NCBI GenBank assembly: GCA_001599975.1
Contig: BCIO01000003.1
Coordinates: 1-64,000 of the forward strand
Direction of reading: 5' to 3'
Length of the DNA stretch: 64,000 nt
DNA from: Cystobasidiopsis lactophilus
Taxonomy: Eukaryota; Basidiomycota; Agaricostilbomycetes; Agaricostilbales; Chionosphaeraceae
Part shown: one piece after another, positions 43,624 to 54,237 of the stretch
Layout of the letters: each line of letters opens with the position of its first letter
Numbering within the stretch: the first letter of the stretch is position 1
Made by a program: the position numbers and the translations under genes
Notes under the pieces: generated by a model
Databases searched by the model: none
Told to the model about the DNA's origin: nothing
Seen by the model: the letters and a program-made list of their open reading frames with translations, nothing else

Positions 43624-44339
43624 ACAAATTTACTCTCTAAAAAAGACAGCGAAGTTGATTGGCATGTGAGCGTGGGAGTACAGGTAGACGGCGGGCAGAG
43701 TATAAGTTGGAGAGAGGGGAGAGGAAAGTGGTGGAGCAAGAGCAAGCCCACTACCGGTTTTGTAGTGTAAAAAATGACTCGAAACCGTTAGCGGAGAAGG
43801 GTACCGAAACAGCATGCGAAGAGACGGCCGGTAATTTCCGCAAGCTTTGGACCGTTGGAAAGCGCCAAGCCTGAGACACGCCACCGCCTTGCTGCGAGCA
43901 AGTAGCAGCACCCGAGGGGTTGTTGTGGATAAAACTTAGCTCTTCCGATAGAAGAGGCAACCGTTCAAGGCAAGGCGAAAGAGGAACACGGTCAGTGGCA
44001 AGGCAGAGTTTGAGCGAGCTTTGAAAGAGTGCCCGGTTAAGAAAGCCAGTAGAGTGGAAGGAACAGTCGAATCCAGAAGACAGCCCCAGCCCGCACCCAC
44101 GAGGGGATCTGAGAGTGGCAAAGCAGGGGAGCACACTGGGCGCCGAGTTCGTAGCTTGGGCCAGTCTTGCGGAGCGCAATCGCAGCTGGACTATACACTG
44201 GCTCTGTCTGGGCAGTTCTGAACGAAGTCACCAAGGCCGTTGTGGGTCAAGCCGCAAAAAAGGGGGGACGAGCGCGAAACCGGATGAGCCGTGGCTGCGG
44301 GATGTCGGCGACATCCAAATTTTTTGGGCATGATGGGGA
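43624..44339. other. Non-coding stretch after the array
   Basis: It includes a GGCAAGGCAGAG motif near 43999 like the one inside the array units, and a local hairpin CTCTTC-CGAT-AGAAGAG near 43940, so a further diverged unit may exist. It also holds the MET8 promoter. Confidence 0.4.
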
Positions 44340-44369
44340 ATGCGTTTTGGAGGCTGGCAGCCACTCAGC

Positions 44370-45284
44370 ATGGGCGAGGGCGGCTTCCCAGACATCAGCG
44401 ACTCGGGCTCGTTGATCCTGGCCTGGCAACTCAAGCACCGCCGCGTGCTCATCGTTGGCGGCGGCAATGTTGCGGCTGACCGCATTCGATCCGTCTTGGT
44501 CGCTTTCGATCCTGCTACAGCCACTCCCCAAGTCACTGTCATCTGCCCAGACAGCGGCCTGAACGAGGAAGTTCGATTTCGCTTGAAGGATCCCTCTCAA
44601 GCCGCCAGATTCGGCATCAAACATGTCGACCGGCTCTACGACCCTTCCCTAGACCTGCTCGACTCTGCTGCTTCTGGCGAGCTACCGGACATGGTATTGA
44701 CGGCCCTGGACGACTCTGAGATCTCTAAAGCCATTTGGGAGCGCTGCAAAAGTTTGAAGATACCGGTCAACGTCGCCGACGTGCCGCCGCTTTGCGACTT
44801 CTACTTCGGCTCGGTGATCAAGAGAGGCCCGCTCCAGATCATGGTTTCCACCAACGGATCATCCCCTCGCTTGGCCAATCGGATTCGGCGACGCATCGAA
44901 GCCGCTCTCCCGGCCAACGTCGGCCTGGCCATCGAGCAAATGGGGCTGCTTCGGGAAGAGCTGCGTGCAAAAGTGCCGGAGGCTGAGGCGGGAAAGAAGC
45001 GGATGGCCTGGATGATTCGCGTGACGGACGCCTGGTCTCTGGACGATCTGTGCCAGCTGACTCCGGCTGGGAGGAAGATGGTGCTGGATGGGTGGGAAGA
45101 AGGCAGAGTGGTCACACTGGAGGACATCAAAGGTCTTTCGCCACTCGCCCAAGCCAGGCTCAAGGCGGGCAAGTGGGTGGACCAGCGGAGGGAAAGTTTC
45201 GACTGGCCTTCGGTGCTCCTGGGCGTCGGGCTAGGAGTCGGTGCCATGCTGGCTTACACCAAGCACCTACGCCTTAGGTCGTAG
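44370..45284 (+). CDS. MET8: Siroheme synthase Met8 (precorrin-2 dehydrogenase/ferrochelatase)
   Basis: Met8 converts precorrin-2 to siroheme for sulfite reductase, so it supports sulfate assimilation. A single exon encodes MGEGGFPDISDSGSLILAWQ, then the NAD-binding motif LIVGGGNVAADRIRSVL, an LPDMVLTALDDSEISKAIWE segment, the conserved VNVADVPPLCDFYFGS with the catalytic Asp, RGPLQIMVSTNGSSPRLANR, and a dimerisation/helical C-terminal half (MAWMIRVTDAWSLDDLCQLT). It ends with a hydrophobic stretch VLLGVGLGVGAMLAYT, a likely membrane tail not present in baker's yeast Met8 as far as I recall. I chose the ATG at 44370 because the upstream 10 residues from 44340 are not family-like; either is possible. 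Confidence 0.9.
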   Translation: MGEGGFPDISDSGSLILAWQLKHRRVLIVGGGNVAADRIRSVLVAFDPATATPQVTVICPDSGLNEEVRFRLKDPSQAARFGIKHVDRLYDPSLDLLDSAASGELPDMVLTALDDSEISKAIWERCKSLKIPVNVADVPPLCDFYFGSVIKRGPLQIMVSTNGSSPRLANRIRRRIEAALPANVGLAIEQMGLLREELRAKVPEAEAGKKRMAWMIRVTDAWSLDDLCQLTPAGRKMVLDGWEEGRVVTLEDIKGLSPLAQARLKAGKWVDQRRESFDWPSVLLGVGLGVGAMLAYTKHLRLRS

Positions 45285-45923
45285 CTGGCTCCACACCTTT
45301 GGGCTCCATCGGTTCGCTAGCGCCGGACTTCGCAGCGCAAGACATGGTTGCTCGTGCTGTGTCGAAATTCGATAAGTGTGTTCTGTTCCTGCAGGCCGAC
45401 GGCCCCCGTGTACTTACCATCTTTAGTCAAATCGACTCTACGGCAGGGGTCAGTCGACGCTCTTGGTGCACATAGACTTGATGCACCGTCCTGCGAGGCC
45501 ACCATAGGCCAACCCCCATTTCAACACTTCCAACCGAGCTTCTACCCCACGATTTTCCTACATTTTACTCCGCAATTGCACGCGTGGGCTCATTCCACCG
45601 TCCTTCGGCCTTTCTCATGTGATCTTAATGCAGGAGTCACGCGCCAAGTTTTATGCCCACGAGCCATTGGGCTGCCGCCGAGGGCTGTGAGGCGGTCTTG
45701 GAAGAGGTCTCATTTCAGACAGTGTCAGAGTTGGGTCAAGAATACTTTGCAGACCAGAGGATGTGCTGTAGTGCCGATTTAGAGGACGCCAAATTCTCAG
45801 ACGACGCTTTCGAATGCCAATGCTATGAACACATTTCAAATTTTTTTTTTTTTTTTTTTTTTCAATCAGTGATCACTCCTGGATGCCCCTGAGCCGACGC
45901 TTGAAGTCCGCTGCTTAGCGAAC
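45285..45923. other. Intergenic stretch with a 22-base T run
   Basis: A homopolymer of about 22 T lies at 45841-45862, between the convergent MET8 and CHZ-like genes. A minus-strand frame at 45505-45317 has a GTAAG...CTGCAG segment but no recognisable product. Confidence 0.5.
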
Positions 45924-46362
45924 TCAGTTGCTGCTGGTGCCGTCTGCCGACGAAAGGAATCAACACTTTGGTCAAGATCGAATGACAGCATGTTTACCAT
46001 TGTCAACAGAAGCTGCTTCGACAGCATCATCAAGCTCTTGGTCCTTTGCGTATGCTTCAGAGTTGGAAGCGCCTGTAGAAAGAGTATTGAGAACGGGCTA
46101 CCTCACACGACACCAGCTTACCTCGGGTCTTGTCGTCGATGATGTTGGACTGGTCAAGCCCGTCGAGCTCCTCTATTTGAGAGGAATATCAGATCAGATT
46201 ACAAGGGGAGCGTTAGTTGGATGCTGACGCTGGCCGATCTTGGTGGCGCCGCTGTAGCTGTCGCTGGTCCTGTAGACGGAAACGGACAGGATCAGTTGTG
46301 TGCTTTCTTCGACACTATGCCGAAAACCCATACTCAGCTCCGGTGGTGTATTGGTTCGACAT
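45924..46362 (-). CDS. Small CHZ-motif protein (H2A.Z chaperone Chz1-like)
   Basis: Chz1 is a nuclear chaperone for H2A.Z-H2B. Four introns joined in phase give a protein of about 70 residues: MSNQYTTGAE + TSDSYSGATKIGQ + QELDGLDQSNIIDDKTRG + ASNSEAYAKDQELDDAVEAA + DNDGTSSN, stop at 45924. The core ELDGLDQSNIID..KTRG matches the CHZ motif (E-x-D-x-S-N-I-I-x-x-x-R-T-R-G). Differences: the usual long acidic arms are short and the RRTRG is reduced to KTRG, so histone binding may be weak. All exons are under 90 bases, which is why no long frame shows here. Confidence rests on motif plus phase-consistent joins. Confidence 0.6.
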
Positions 46363-46894
46363 ATTTGCTAAGAAAACGGATGTAGGAAGCGAGCAGGTCA
46401 AGAGTCCTCCCCGGCATCTAGGGCACATCGACCAAAGCACGTCACATTGACATCGGAGTAGATCGAAGATCGTGCAATCAAGGCTAAATCGAAGAGGCAT
46501 CGGACGCGTCACACAGCGATCCCATTGCAGCAGCCAAAAGTGGAGGTGGAGCACTCCCGATGCGCACTAGCCGGCCCTCTTCAAGCAGTCTTGATGCCAG
46601 GTCGTTGTGTCTGACAGACAAGGGCATTCTGGGCAGGATTCGAGTCAATCATGATCTCAGTCTTGTCGCAGCTCGTCGGCAAGGCAATGAACTCGAACGA
46701 GTGCCATGGTCAGCCTGACCACTATGGGACCTGTTCTGAACATGTCGAGCAATCGTTGACTGTGAATGGAAGAGAATCTGCGCTCTTGCCCGATCCCACA
46801 AGAGCAAGCCGGCCGGGAAGTGATGGTGGCAAAAAGGGCTTGTGCGCCGCTGCAGCCAACCTGAAGTCTGGCGAAGTCCTTCTTACCCTTCGCA
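46363..46894. other. Divergent intergenic region
   Basis: Lies between the minus-strand CHZ-like gene and the plus-strand F-box-like member i. The last 150 bp (GGCAAAAAGGGCTTGTGCGC..CTGCA) resemble the sequence just upstream of member ii (GGCAAAAAGGGCCTGTGCTC), so the promoters were duplicated with the genes. Confidence 0.6.
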
Positions 46895-48316
46895 ATGGCC
46901 CTGCATAGACTTGCAGCAGAGGTCTTGATACAGATTGCGCATGTTCATCTGCTAGGTTCGTCTTGCGTGGTCTTGACATCGCGCTTTCTCAAAGGCCTCA
47001 TTTTCCCGCTTTAGAGGGTGTCAGCTTGAAAAGGGGGCAGCTCGACGTCCTGTCTCTCCGGCTCGTTTCTAAACGCTTATTTACCTCCATCCCGGCCCTG
47101 CAAAAAGTCAGCTTCACCTTGTTCGACGAGTCGAAAAGCGCCTGCCATCTTTATCTTCCCTTTCTCCAGAATAACGGCTCGAATATCACGGAACTCCATC
47201 TGCGTATCAACAACCGCGTAGACTGGGGGCCCGGTCTCAAAGAAGTTGCGGCGCTTCGCGCTTCTGCCGAATCTCCGGCGCTTGACGATCGTGCTCGAGC
47301 GACGGCTGCAGTCATACCTCGTACTGGATTGGCTAGTGCGGCCATTTGCTGCCTGTAGCATCCAGGAGCTCCACATTGTGTCGGTCGCTTCAAGTGAATT
47401 GGTGTGGTTTCGGGGCTGTGTCGCGTGGTTCAACATGGTGGTGGCTCGGATGTGGCCACGTCTCCGGAGCCTTTCTGTAGAGGTACCCTTCCGCCTCGAA
47501 GTAGCCGATGCGCCGCCTGACGAGCTGGTGGGCGTCGACGGAGTGCCCTTTGTGGCTCTGCAGGAGGTCTCGTTTGGGCCATTCGCTTGGCCAAGATCTC
47601 CAGCCCATTCCGCTAAGCTCGAAGCGCTCGGTCTTTCGGCAGCTTTCGATGCATCGCTTCCTACCCTTCAAACCTTGACCGTTCCTCTATCTTTGTTTGG
47701 CTGTCCCCCCTCAGAACTTCGAGACTTTTTCGGGTCGGCAATTTCACTGGAACGTGTCGCCGTTGATATGGACCACCTCTACGAGACTGTTGCTCCAACG
47801 AATCCTCTCATTGTCGGCCTGACCGCGTGCCTCTCCGCTCTTCCCTCTTCCATCACAGCCGTCGGCCTGGACTCTACAGCTCCTTTCAGTACGGTCGCAC
47901 TAGCATTGCGAACATTTACGACAGTTAGACTGGACTTGGCCACATTGATCGCCTTGAACGTTACTTTGGCAGAAGAGAAGTCGCTGGCGAGGGTTGAGGA
48001 TGGACAGATTGGTGCTGCTTTACGGTCGATGCGCTGCAAGAGGCTGGTTGTTCGATGCGCGCATCGGGGACAACATTTCGGGCCCAATAATATCGGGGAG
48101 GACCTCTGCAAGCTGCTGGATGGTTTTCCGCAACAGTTTCGATGGTTTGGCGGAGAATGGCTGTATGTCCAAGACCTGGAAGGTTCGTGGCAGCTTCCTT
48201 TATGTCCCTTGCCACAGGCTCATCCAACCGACCTACACGAAGGCGTTATGTCGCAAGTCTATGCGGACGACTCGCTCACCCAAGCGATGCGCGAACTATT
48301 GTCACAGTCTCAGTAG
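46895..48316 (+). pseudogene. F-box-like/LRR-like family member i, frameshifted
   Basis: Exon 1 starts MALHRLAAEVLIQIAHVHLL, an F-box-like helix. An intron beginning GTTCGTCTTG joins EGVSLKRGQLDVLSLRLVSK and RLFTSIPALQKVSFTLFDES. At 47251-47264 a tandem 7-mer, GCGCTTC GCGCTTC, breaks the frame; with one copy the sequence would read VAALLPNLRRLTIVLER, matching member ii (VASFVPNLRSLTIVLER). After it the other frame runs intact from about 47260 to 48316 (RLTIVLERRLQSYLVLDWLV ... LTQAMRELLSQSQ). So it is a recent pseudogene, a sequence error, or a two-part gene. Overall similarity to member ii is high along the whole length. Confidence 0.75.
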
Positions 48317-48547
48317 AGAAGGGCCGCCGATTCGGGGTCGGTTGGGCGCACAATGGCGCTTGTGCTCGACTGCTAGATGGGACACTTGCAATAAATTGGT
48401 TGACTGGAAGTCGATTAGGATCTCAACATTCATCTAAACCCACAAGAGCAAGGCGGAGCTTGACAAAGCAGTGTTCAACTGGCAAAAAGGGCCTGTGCTC
48501 CGCTGCAACCACCTTGGAATTGGCGCAAAGCCTTTTTGCATCTCACA

Positions 48548-49962
48548 ATGCCTCTTGAAAGCCTTGCTCCCAAGATTCTGACTCAGATTGCGCATGTTCA
48601 TCTGCTAGGTTCGTCTTGAGACTTGCGATGTCGAGCCAAGTCGCGCTTTCTCACATTCCGGCTTTCAGAGGGCGCAAGCTTGAAAAGGGGCCAGCTTGAG
48701 GTCATGTCTCTACGTCTCGCCTCAAAACACCTTCGCGCGTCTATTCCTCCGCTGCGCCAGGCCAGCTTCAGCCTGTTTGACGAGTCCAAAGTCGCCTGCC
48801 AGCTTTATCTCCCTTTTCTTCAGATCAGCGGGCCACACATCACGACCCTGCATCTTCGTCTCAAGGACAACGCGGATTGGGGCCCGCGTCTCGGGCAGGT
48901 TGCCAGTTTTGTGCCGAATCTTCGCAGCTTAACAATCGTCCTCGAGCGAAAGCGGCCTCCTCCTTATTCTCGCTTGCACTGGCTGCTGCTTGCCTTTGCT
49001 GATTGCCCTCTGAGGAGCATTCACATCTACTCCATCGAACACACGGTGGTGGCATTTCAGGGAAGCGCTCGCTCATTTCTCGGGGATGTGGCGCGAGTGT
49101 GGCCTGGGTTGAGGGATTTGTCGGTGAAGGTCGACTTGGGGGACGACAGCGAGCAGCGGCAAGAGTCAGACGGCACTTCTTCTTTCACTGCGCTTCAAGG
49201 CATTTCCATGGGAGCCTTCACCTTTCCTCGCGATTTCTACTGGAGCCCGACATCTTCTAATATCGGAACACTCGGGTTATCGACATCGCTTGTGGCCTCT
49301 ACCAGCGCGCTCAGGTCCCTCACGCTTCCTCTTTCTGTCTTTGCTCTTCCGCTTGCGCAACTTCTCGCTTTCTTTGAGTCAGCCCTCGCTCTCAGAAGTT
49401 TAGCCGTGTGTGCCAGCCACATGTACAGCGCGATGGACTTGGCGGCACCAGACGATCCTTTGGTCTCGGGCTTGCATGCCTTCCTCTACCGCCGGCCATC
49501 CTCGCTGACAGCGTTCCAAATCGACGCTTCTTTTCATGTCTCCACCGCTGTCCTAGCCCTACAAACTTTCTTGACCGTCACCCTTCCGTTGGTCTATGCC
49601 TTGCCTTTATCATCGTTTTTTGAAGACCAGGACGCTGGCAAGGTGCCAAACTCCGGGAACCATGCTGTGCAGAGAATGAAGTGCCGAAGAATGATCGTTC
49701 AGTCTTCACACCGTGAAGCGCCCTTTTATTTAGGCCACGAACATCGCTATCGGGAACTATTGGCGGGGTTGGATGGCTTTCCGAGCCAGTTTTATGGATG
49801 TGGCGGCGAATGGCTTTACGTCGAGAATTTGGAAGGTCAGTTTCGTCAAGGTGACCAAGTCATGGACCCGCTAACTAAAAATTAACCGTATAAGGTGTCA
49901 TACTCCCAGCCCATGAAGGCAGCAAGTTGACGGATATAGTAAGAGAGCTGCTTCAGGCCTAA
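48548..49962 (+). CDS. F-box-like/LRR-like family member ii
   Basis: Exon 1 (from 48548) is MPLESLAPKILTQIAHVHLL; a 60-nt intron (48609-48668) leads to EGASLKRGQLEVMSLRLASK and HLRASIPPLRQASFSLFDES. The body has leucine-spaced repeats (ITTLHLRLKDNADWGPRLGQ, VPNLRSLTIVLER, WPGLRDLSVKVDL, LRSLTLPLSVFALPLAQLLA). The frame runs to a stop at 49885, but a donor inside LEG|GTCAGT with acceptor GTATAAG yields VILPAHEGSKLTDIVRELLQ and a TAA at 49962, matching the C-terminal style of the other members. About 430 residues. It sits directly downstream of member i, same strand, as a tandem duplicate. Function is unknown beyond a possible SCF adaptor role. Confidence 0.7.
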
Positions 49963-50178
49963 CTTGCTGAACCCGTGTCAGCAGAGTGAGTGTCATTCTG
50001 ACACAGAGGACACATTGATGCACCACTTACTATTTACTCAGGTATTGCTGGTCCACTGGCCAAAGGGAGGCTGCTCTCCAAGGGTCGGTTAGTCGCTTGC
50101 TCTCTTGCCGCGGAACACTAATAAGTGACCCTATCGTGTTCGTTATTTTTAGCCATCATCCACCATCTCTTGGACGGC

Positions 50179-50998
50179 ATGCGTTTGCTCCACAGTCCAT
50201 TCAGCCCATTCGGCCGCAAGGTCATTATCGCGTCACACGAACTTGGCGTGGCTCATCTCCTCCACATTGAAAACATTGGTGTGTTGCACCCCGACCAGCA
50301 GCGGCCCGACTTCAGCGCTGTTAACCCTCTTGCTAAGGTAATTTGGCGTTACACATGGGAATGCGAAACGTTAAATGGCAAGCTCTTCCAGGCCCCTGCC
50401 CTTATCAGGCCGGGGAAGACGGCTTTGGTTGGATCGACATGTATAGTGCAATACCTTGACTACTTGTCGCCTGGCGGCAAGATCTTGCCTCCTTGCACAG
50501 ATGAGGTGCGCTACGAATGTCTGGCTCTGGATGAGATTGCGTCTGGGGCAGCGGAATCGGCGCTGTTGATGCGTTACGAGGGTGTTCTTCGAGTTCAGTT
50601 CCTCTCCCTTTCACCACAACGGGGCCGGTCCTTACATCCACCTCTCAGTCACCAGAACAGCAGCATCCGGGTTACATCGAGGGCCAGAGGCTGAAGCTGC
50701 AACGAGCCCTTCAGCATCTTGCCGCAACCGATCTGCCATCTCCGAATCTGGAAGCTCCTATCCCGCTTCCTTACATCACCACGGCATGTGTTCGTAAGCT
50801 TTCGACCTCTGATTTCAGATGGCGAGTCTTCTGAATGGCTCTGACGAAGTTCTCTACCTTGACACGCGTTTCCCGGACATCGGCTGGGCAAAGTGGCCGA
50901 GCTGCGGTCACCTCAAACCTTGGTTCAACGGAATGAAGATGCGTCCAAGTTTTGTACAGTCAGATCCTTTTGTCCTATTTCCGGACTTGCAGAGGTGA
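50179..50998 (+). CDS. Glutathione S-transferase-like protein
   Basis: The N-terminal thioredoxin-like domain is clear: MRLLHSPFSPFGRKVIIASH with S-P-F-x-x-K-V, then an intron joining NPLAK to APALIRPGKTALVGSTCIVQ and YLDYLSPGGKILPP, where GSTCIVQYLD equals the GSH-binding D/E-S-x-x-I-x-x-Y-L motif with Thr in place of the acidic-Ser pair. The helical C-terminal domain includes ECLALDEIASGAAESALLMR, YIEGQRLKLQRALQHLAA, a later exon MASLLNGSDEVLYLDTRFPD and HLKPWFNGMKMRPSF, TGA at 50998. Three or four introns. It is convergent with the esterase gene, about 200 bp apart. The exact class is not resolved. Confidence 0.75.
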
Positions 50999-51198
50999 AA
51001 CGCCCGGGGCAAGGTTTCCTTCTCTCCATCAAGGGAGAGGCAACAACAATGCATGCAGGGAATGAACGACTTGTAGCTCCTTTAGCAGCCCCCAGTGCCC
51101 CCAAAGAACAACACACTGAACCAAACAACAACAGAGAGCCCGCTGGGCTGATGAAAATTCCACTATGGACGCCGCGATTACTGTAAAGACAGCTGCGT

Positions 51199-52952
51199 TC
51201 AGAAGACACCACTGCACAACAAAGGGAGTGGACAAACATGACGCTTGACGCGGACCATTTTGTGAGGATGGAAATTCCGGACAGTCCCTCGCTTGAAGAG
51301 GTCGTGCTTCGAGAAGTGGTGGGCTTGGCGGGCCATGAGGATCTCGGCGCGCTTGGTGTGCTTTGGCTTGCTGCCATGCGTTTTGTGACCTCCATGGCTG
51401 TGGCCGTGGCCCTTGTGAGTGGTCGCTGGCGTTGCGGCCGCCGCCATAGTTGTTGTCTCTGTTTCGCCATCGTCATCCTCGCACTCTTCGTCGTCTCCTG
51501 CATCATCAGTCGTATCGTCGCCGTCGTCCTCGCAGTTTTCGTCGTCTGCTTGTAAAGTTTGAACGCGAATTCGGTCTGGGGAAATGAAGCTGGCCTCACC
51601 CCCGTCGTCAGTCTCATCATCGCCATCGTCTTCGCAGTCCTCGTCATCCCCGTCGTCTTCTCCGCTATCTTCGCCCTCGTTATCGTCTTCGCAATCGTCA
51701 TCGTCGCCATCATCATCCGCGCCAGTCTCGGTGGGCTCGGGCGCGTCCGCTGTCTCGGTGGCCGTCTTGGAAGGAGAGCCGTGAGCAGTCTTGGTGGCTG
51801 TTGGTGACTTTGTAGACGCGGAAGAAGGCGATGAAGAAGATCCGGAGCCTGCTCGTGTATCAGCAACCCAACCGACTTAAGCAAAACTTGGAAGAACGCA
51901 AGAGGCACTTACGAGATTGCTTCAGAGCCCAAGCCAGGAGGTCAGTATCCGTCCAAGGCTTGGTGGACATGTCCTGATGCGTGGCTCCCTGGAGCTCGGT
52001 GAGGGTGCTCTTCTTGCCCCCCAGCTTGACGATCTCGGCCTGCGTCTTCTCGGGATCGGTGAAGCCCGCAGTTTCGTCGGACAAGCCGTCGTATTGGTGG
52101 ATTGGGATATCGAGGAGGTTCTTGAGCAAAGGGAAAGTGGCCGGCGCCGCTTCTTGCTGCAAGGTGCTGGCCCCGGTGTCTTCCGCTGCTCCCGCCGAGC
52201 AAGCTCCCGATGCGACAACTTCAGGGTGGAAGACCATGAACCGCCAGCAGCCTCTTGAGCCCATGGAGTAGCCAGAGACGGAGATGCGGTCGGCGTCGAC
52301 CTGGTAGTTGGATTGGACTTCTTGGATGATGGACAGGATCTTATCTGGGTCGAAGTGCCGCGAGCCATCGGGCGCGATTGGAACAACAGTCAAGAATTGC
52401 TCGGCCGCTATTGTGTGCGCATCGTCCTTGTTGCCGCCGTAGCTTTTATGACAGGGGATGAGATCACCACCTCCCCAATCCCAGAGGATGCGACCTCGAC
52501 TCACTATTCTGAAATCATCTTGCCGTGACCATCGTACGTCGCTAATGATGCGGCATTGCCGAGGTCGCCTCGAGCGCCCTGGATTTACCTTCACCTTCAG
52601 CACGCGATCTCTGTTTGAGGCCTCCTGTCCAAGCCAAAAACTCACGCTCCCCTGTGGATTTGTCGTAGTTGTTGATCAACATTCGGTAAGGCTGATGCTG
52701 TGAGAAACCCAAACTCACAGGCCTGTAGCGAAGAATCGACGCGAAGAGTGAGCTTGGACCCTCTTTGGCGCCAAAAAGTGGAAGCCCTCACATGAAGAGC
52801 ATCAGAGGCCAGCCAGCGCCCGGCGCCGACCCTCCGCTAAACTCATGGACACAGTAAGGCAAGCTGGAGGAGGCTTGGCACTTGAAAAAATCGTTGCCGG
52901 CCAGGACAACGCGTGAAGAAAGCAAAGCGAGAAGAGCGGCTTCCAGAAGCAT
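51199..52952 (-). CDS. Secreted esterase (PHB-depolymerase/esterase-like) with acidic, His-rich tail
   Basis: ATG at 52952 gives the signal peptide MLLEAALLALLSSRVVLAG, then SLPYCVHEFSGGSAPGAGWP. Exons continue with a hydrolase core: FLTVVPIAPDGSRHFDPDKI, a nucleophile elbow SGYSMGSRGCWRF, IHQYDGLSDETAGF for the acid and GATHQDM for the His. After DLLAWALKQS an intron switches to a Ser/Thr-rich linker, then an extreme acidic tract with four CEDD blocks (DDDCEDDNEGEDSGEDD, DDEDCEDDGDDETDD, DDENCEDDGDD, DDEECEDDDG), then a His-rich stretch (HKGHGHSHGGHKTHG), dibasic KR sites and VRNFHPHKMVRVKRHV, stop at 51199. The catalytic part is ordinary; the tail is not something I know for this family. 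It may bind metal ions or calcium. Confidence 0.7.
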
Positions 52953-53052
52953 GTTCTCAAGTCTAAAGGGGCGGATTTGGGTGCACAAAATGGACGGTCA
53001 ACGTCCGTGGTGAGTCTAGAACGAGAGTCGGAGCTGTCAAAGCTGCTGAGGG

Positions 53053-53328
53053 ATGGAGGACGCGGAAGAAAGAATCTCGACGGATTTTGGCTTGGCGGCT
53101 TCGGGCCGGCGGGACGTCGGCGACATCCCATCCGCCTTCATTGCCACCGAGGGCGTCTTCGCCAAATCTCAGAGAAAGACCTTCGTGGGCACATGCACGG
53201 ATGCAGTGGCTGCGCATCTGGCGACTGGGTGGGGACCGGGCAGAGACCAGACTTTGCGGCTCAAGTTTACAATTCCACTCTATGAACTTCTTCGCACTGA
53301 ACTAAGGCTTCCTAAGAAGATCGCGTGA
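53053..53328 (+). CDS. Small hypothetical protein
   Basis: A 91-residue frame, MEDAEERISTDFGLAASGRR, then DIPSAFIATEGVFAKSQRKT, FVGTCTDAVAAHLATGWGPG and LRLKFTIPLYELLRTELRLP, ending KKIA. An upstream short exon MDGQRPW with a GTGAGT donor near 53012 is a possible alternative start. It is divergent from the esterase gene, about 100 bp apart. No family recognised; the mixed helix/strand pattern looks protein-like. Confidence 0.4.
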   Translation: MEDAEERISTDFGLAASGRRDVGDIPSAFIATEGVFAKSQRKTFVGTCTDAVAAHLATGWGPGRDQTLRLKFTIPLYELLRTELRLPKKIA

Positions 53329-53357
53329 AGCTAAGCACAGCTCTCTCAGAAACCCTT

Positions 53358-54237
53358 TTAGTCTGCTTTCGTCTGACTCTCTACCGGGCTGGGTCGCTTG
53401 ATCTTCACCAAGCGGAATCCCTTGAGGCCAAGCGCGGCCGATACCACGACCCAGAGACCAAAAATCTCAATGGTCAAAGTCCATTTGTGGATGAACAAAA
53501 CGGTGCTGGACAGCTTCTGCATCGCGGCATAATGTTTGGTGAATGAAATGTGCTCTCACAATGAAAGGCGAAAAGAAAGAGGACGTACAGAACAGAGCTT
53601 CGGACTGGTATGACCAGCTGAGGCGCTTGGGTCACACCATGAGGCCATCACCAAGGCGGCACAGAAAGCGCTCAAGGAATGCAGCAAGGTCAAGTGCACT
53701 CTACCAGAGGACGTGAGCCAATTTGTCTTCCTGTGTGACATGGATGAAGAAAAATTACAGAGCTGCCACGATTCGAAGGCCCTTGATCGTCTTGAAATAG
53801 GCCGGCTGAATCTCGATTGTTGTCACACTGGTGCTGCGAACATCCTCGGGTAAAGTGGGCGGTTCGACCGACTGAAGGGCGCATCCAGAGCGAAGGCGAA
53901 CAATCAAGATGACGCCATAGAACAGGGTGAAGGTGGAACCGGCCAAAGAGCAAACCAGGAAAGGCGTGGCGATTTCTGAGCCGAGTCGTTTGAATAGATC
54001 GGCTCCGCCAATGGTGAGCAGCGCGGCCTGTGCGTTTGATCCAGTCTCAGAAAATGGGCTCTACATGCTCTGTTGGGGACTCACAATGATCACTTCAGCA
54101 TAGGCGACGGAAAGCATGCTGTCGATCTGAAGTTTGATCGCCTGCCTCTGCTTAGCATCCGGCATTTCCTTGATTCGAGCCACAGTCGTGGCATCTGAGA
54201 GGTGTGCTTGGTCTTGCCCCCTCTTGTAGTCTTCCAT
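53358..54237 (-). CDS. Multi-pass membrane protein, tandem copy 1
   Basis: Start 54237: MEDYKRGQDQAHLSDATTVA, helix KEMPDAKQRQAIKLQIDSML, then hydrophobic SVAYAEVII. After an intron come GAALLTIGGADLFKRLGSEI and a membrane segment FLVCSLAGSTFTLFYGVILI followed by VRLRSGCAL. A later exon gives MQKLSSTVLFIHKWTLTIEI and FGLWVVVSAALGLKGF, ending SPVESQTKAD with a TAA at 53358. About 230 residues with three or four membrane helices. It is paralogous to the gene at 54999-56087: same order of helices and the shared LYG(V/A)(I/V)L(I/V)xRLxSGxAL motif. The family looks like basidiomycete-specific small membrane proteins; function is unknown. Confidence 0.6.

Noticed and set aside
45841-45862. The T run as a poly(A) tail of a retrocopy on the minus strand
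   Set aside because: No processed-gene sequence or target-site duplication is visible next to it; treated as a simple homopolymer.
49867-49878. CTAACTAA as a telomerase-RNA template for TTAG repeats
   Set aside because: It lies within an intron/3' end of F-box-like member ii; an eight-base match is expected by chance in 64 kb and nothing around it suggests a telomerase RNA.
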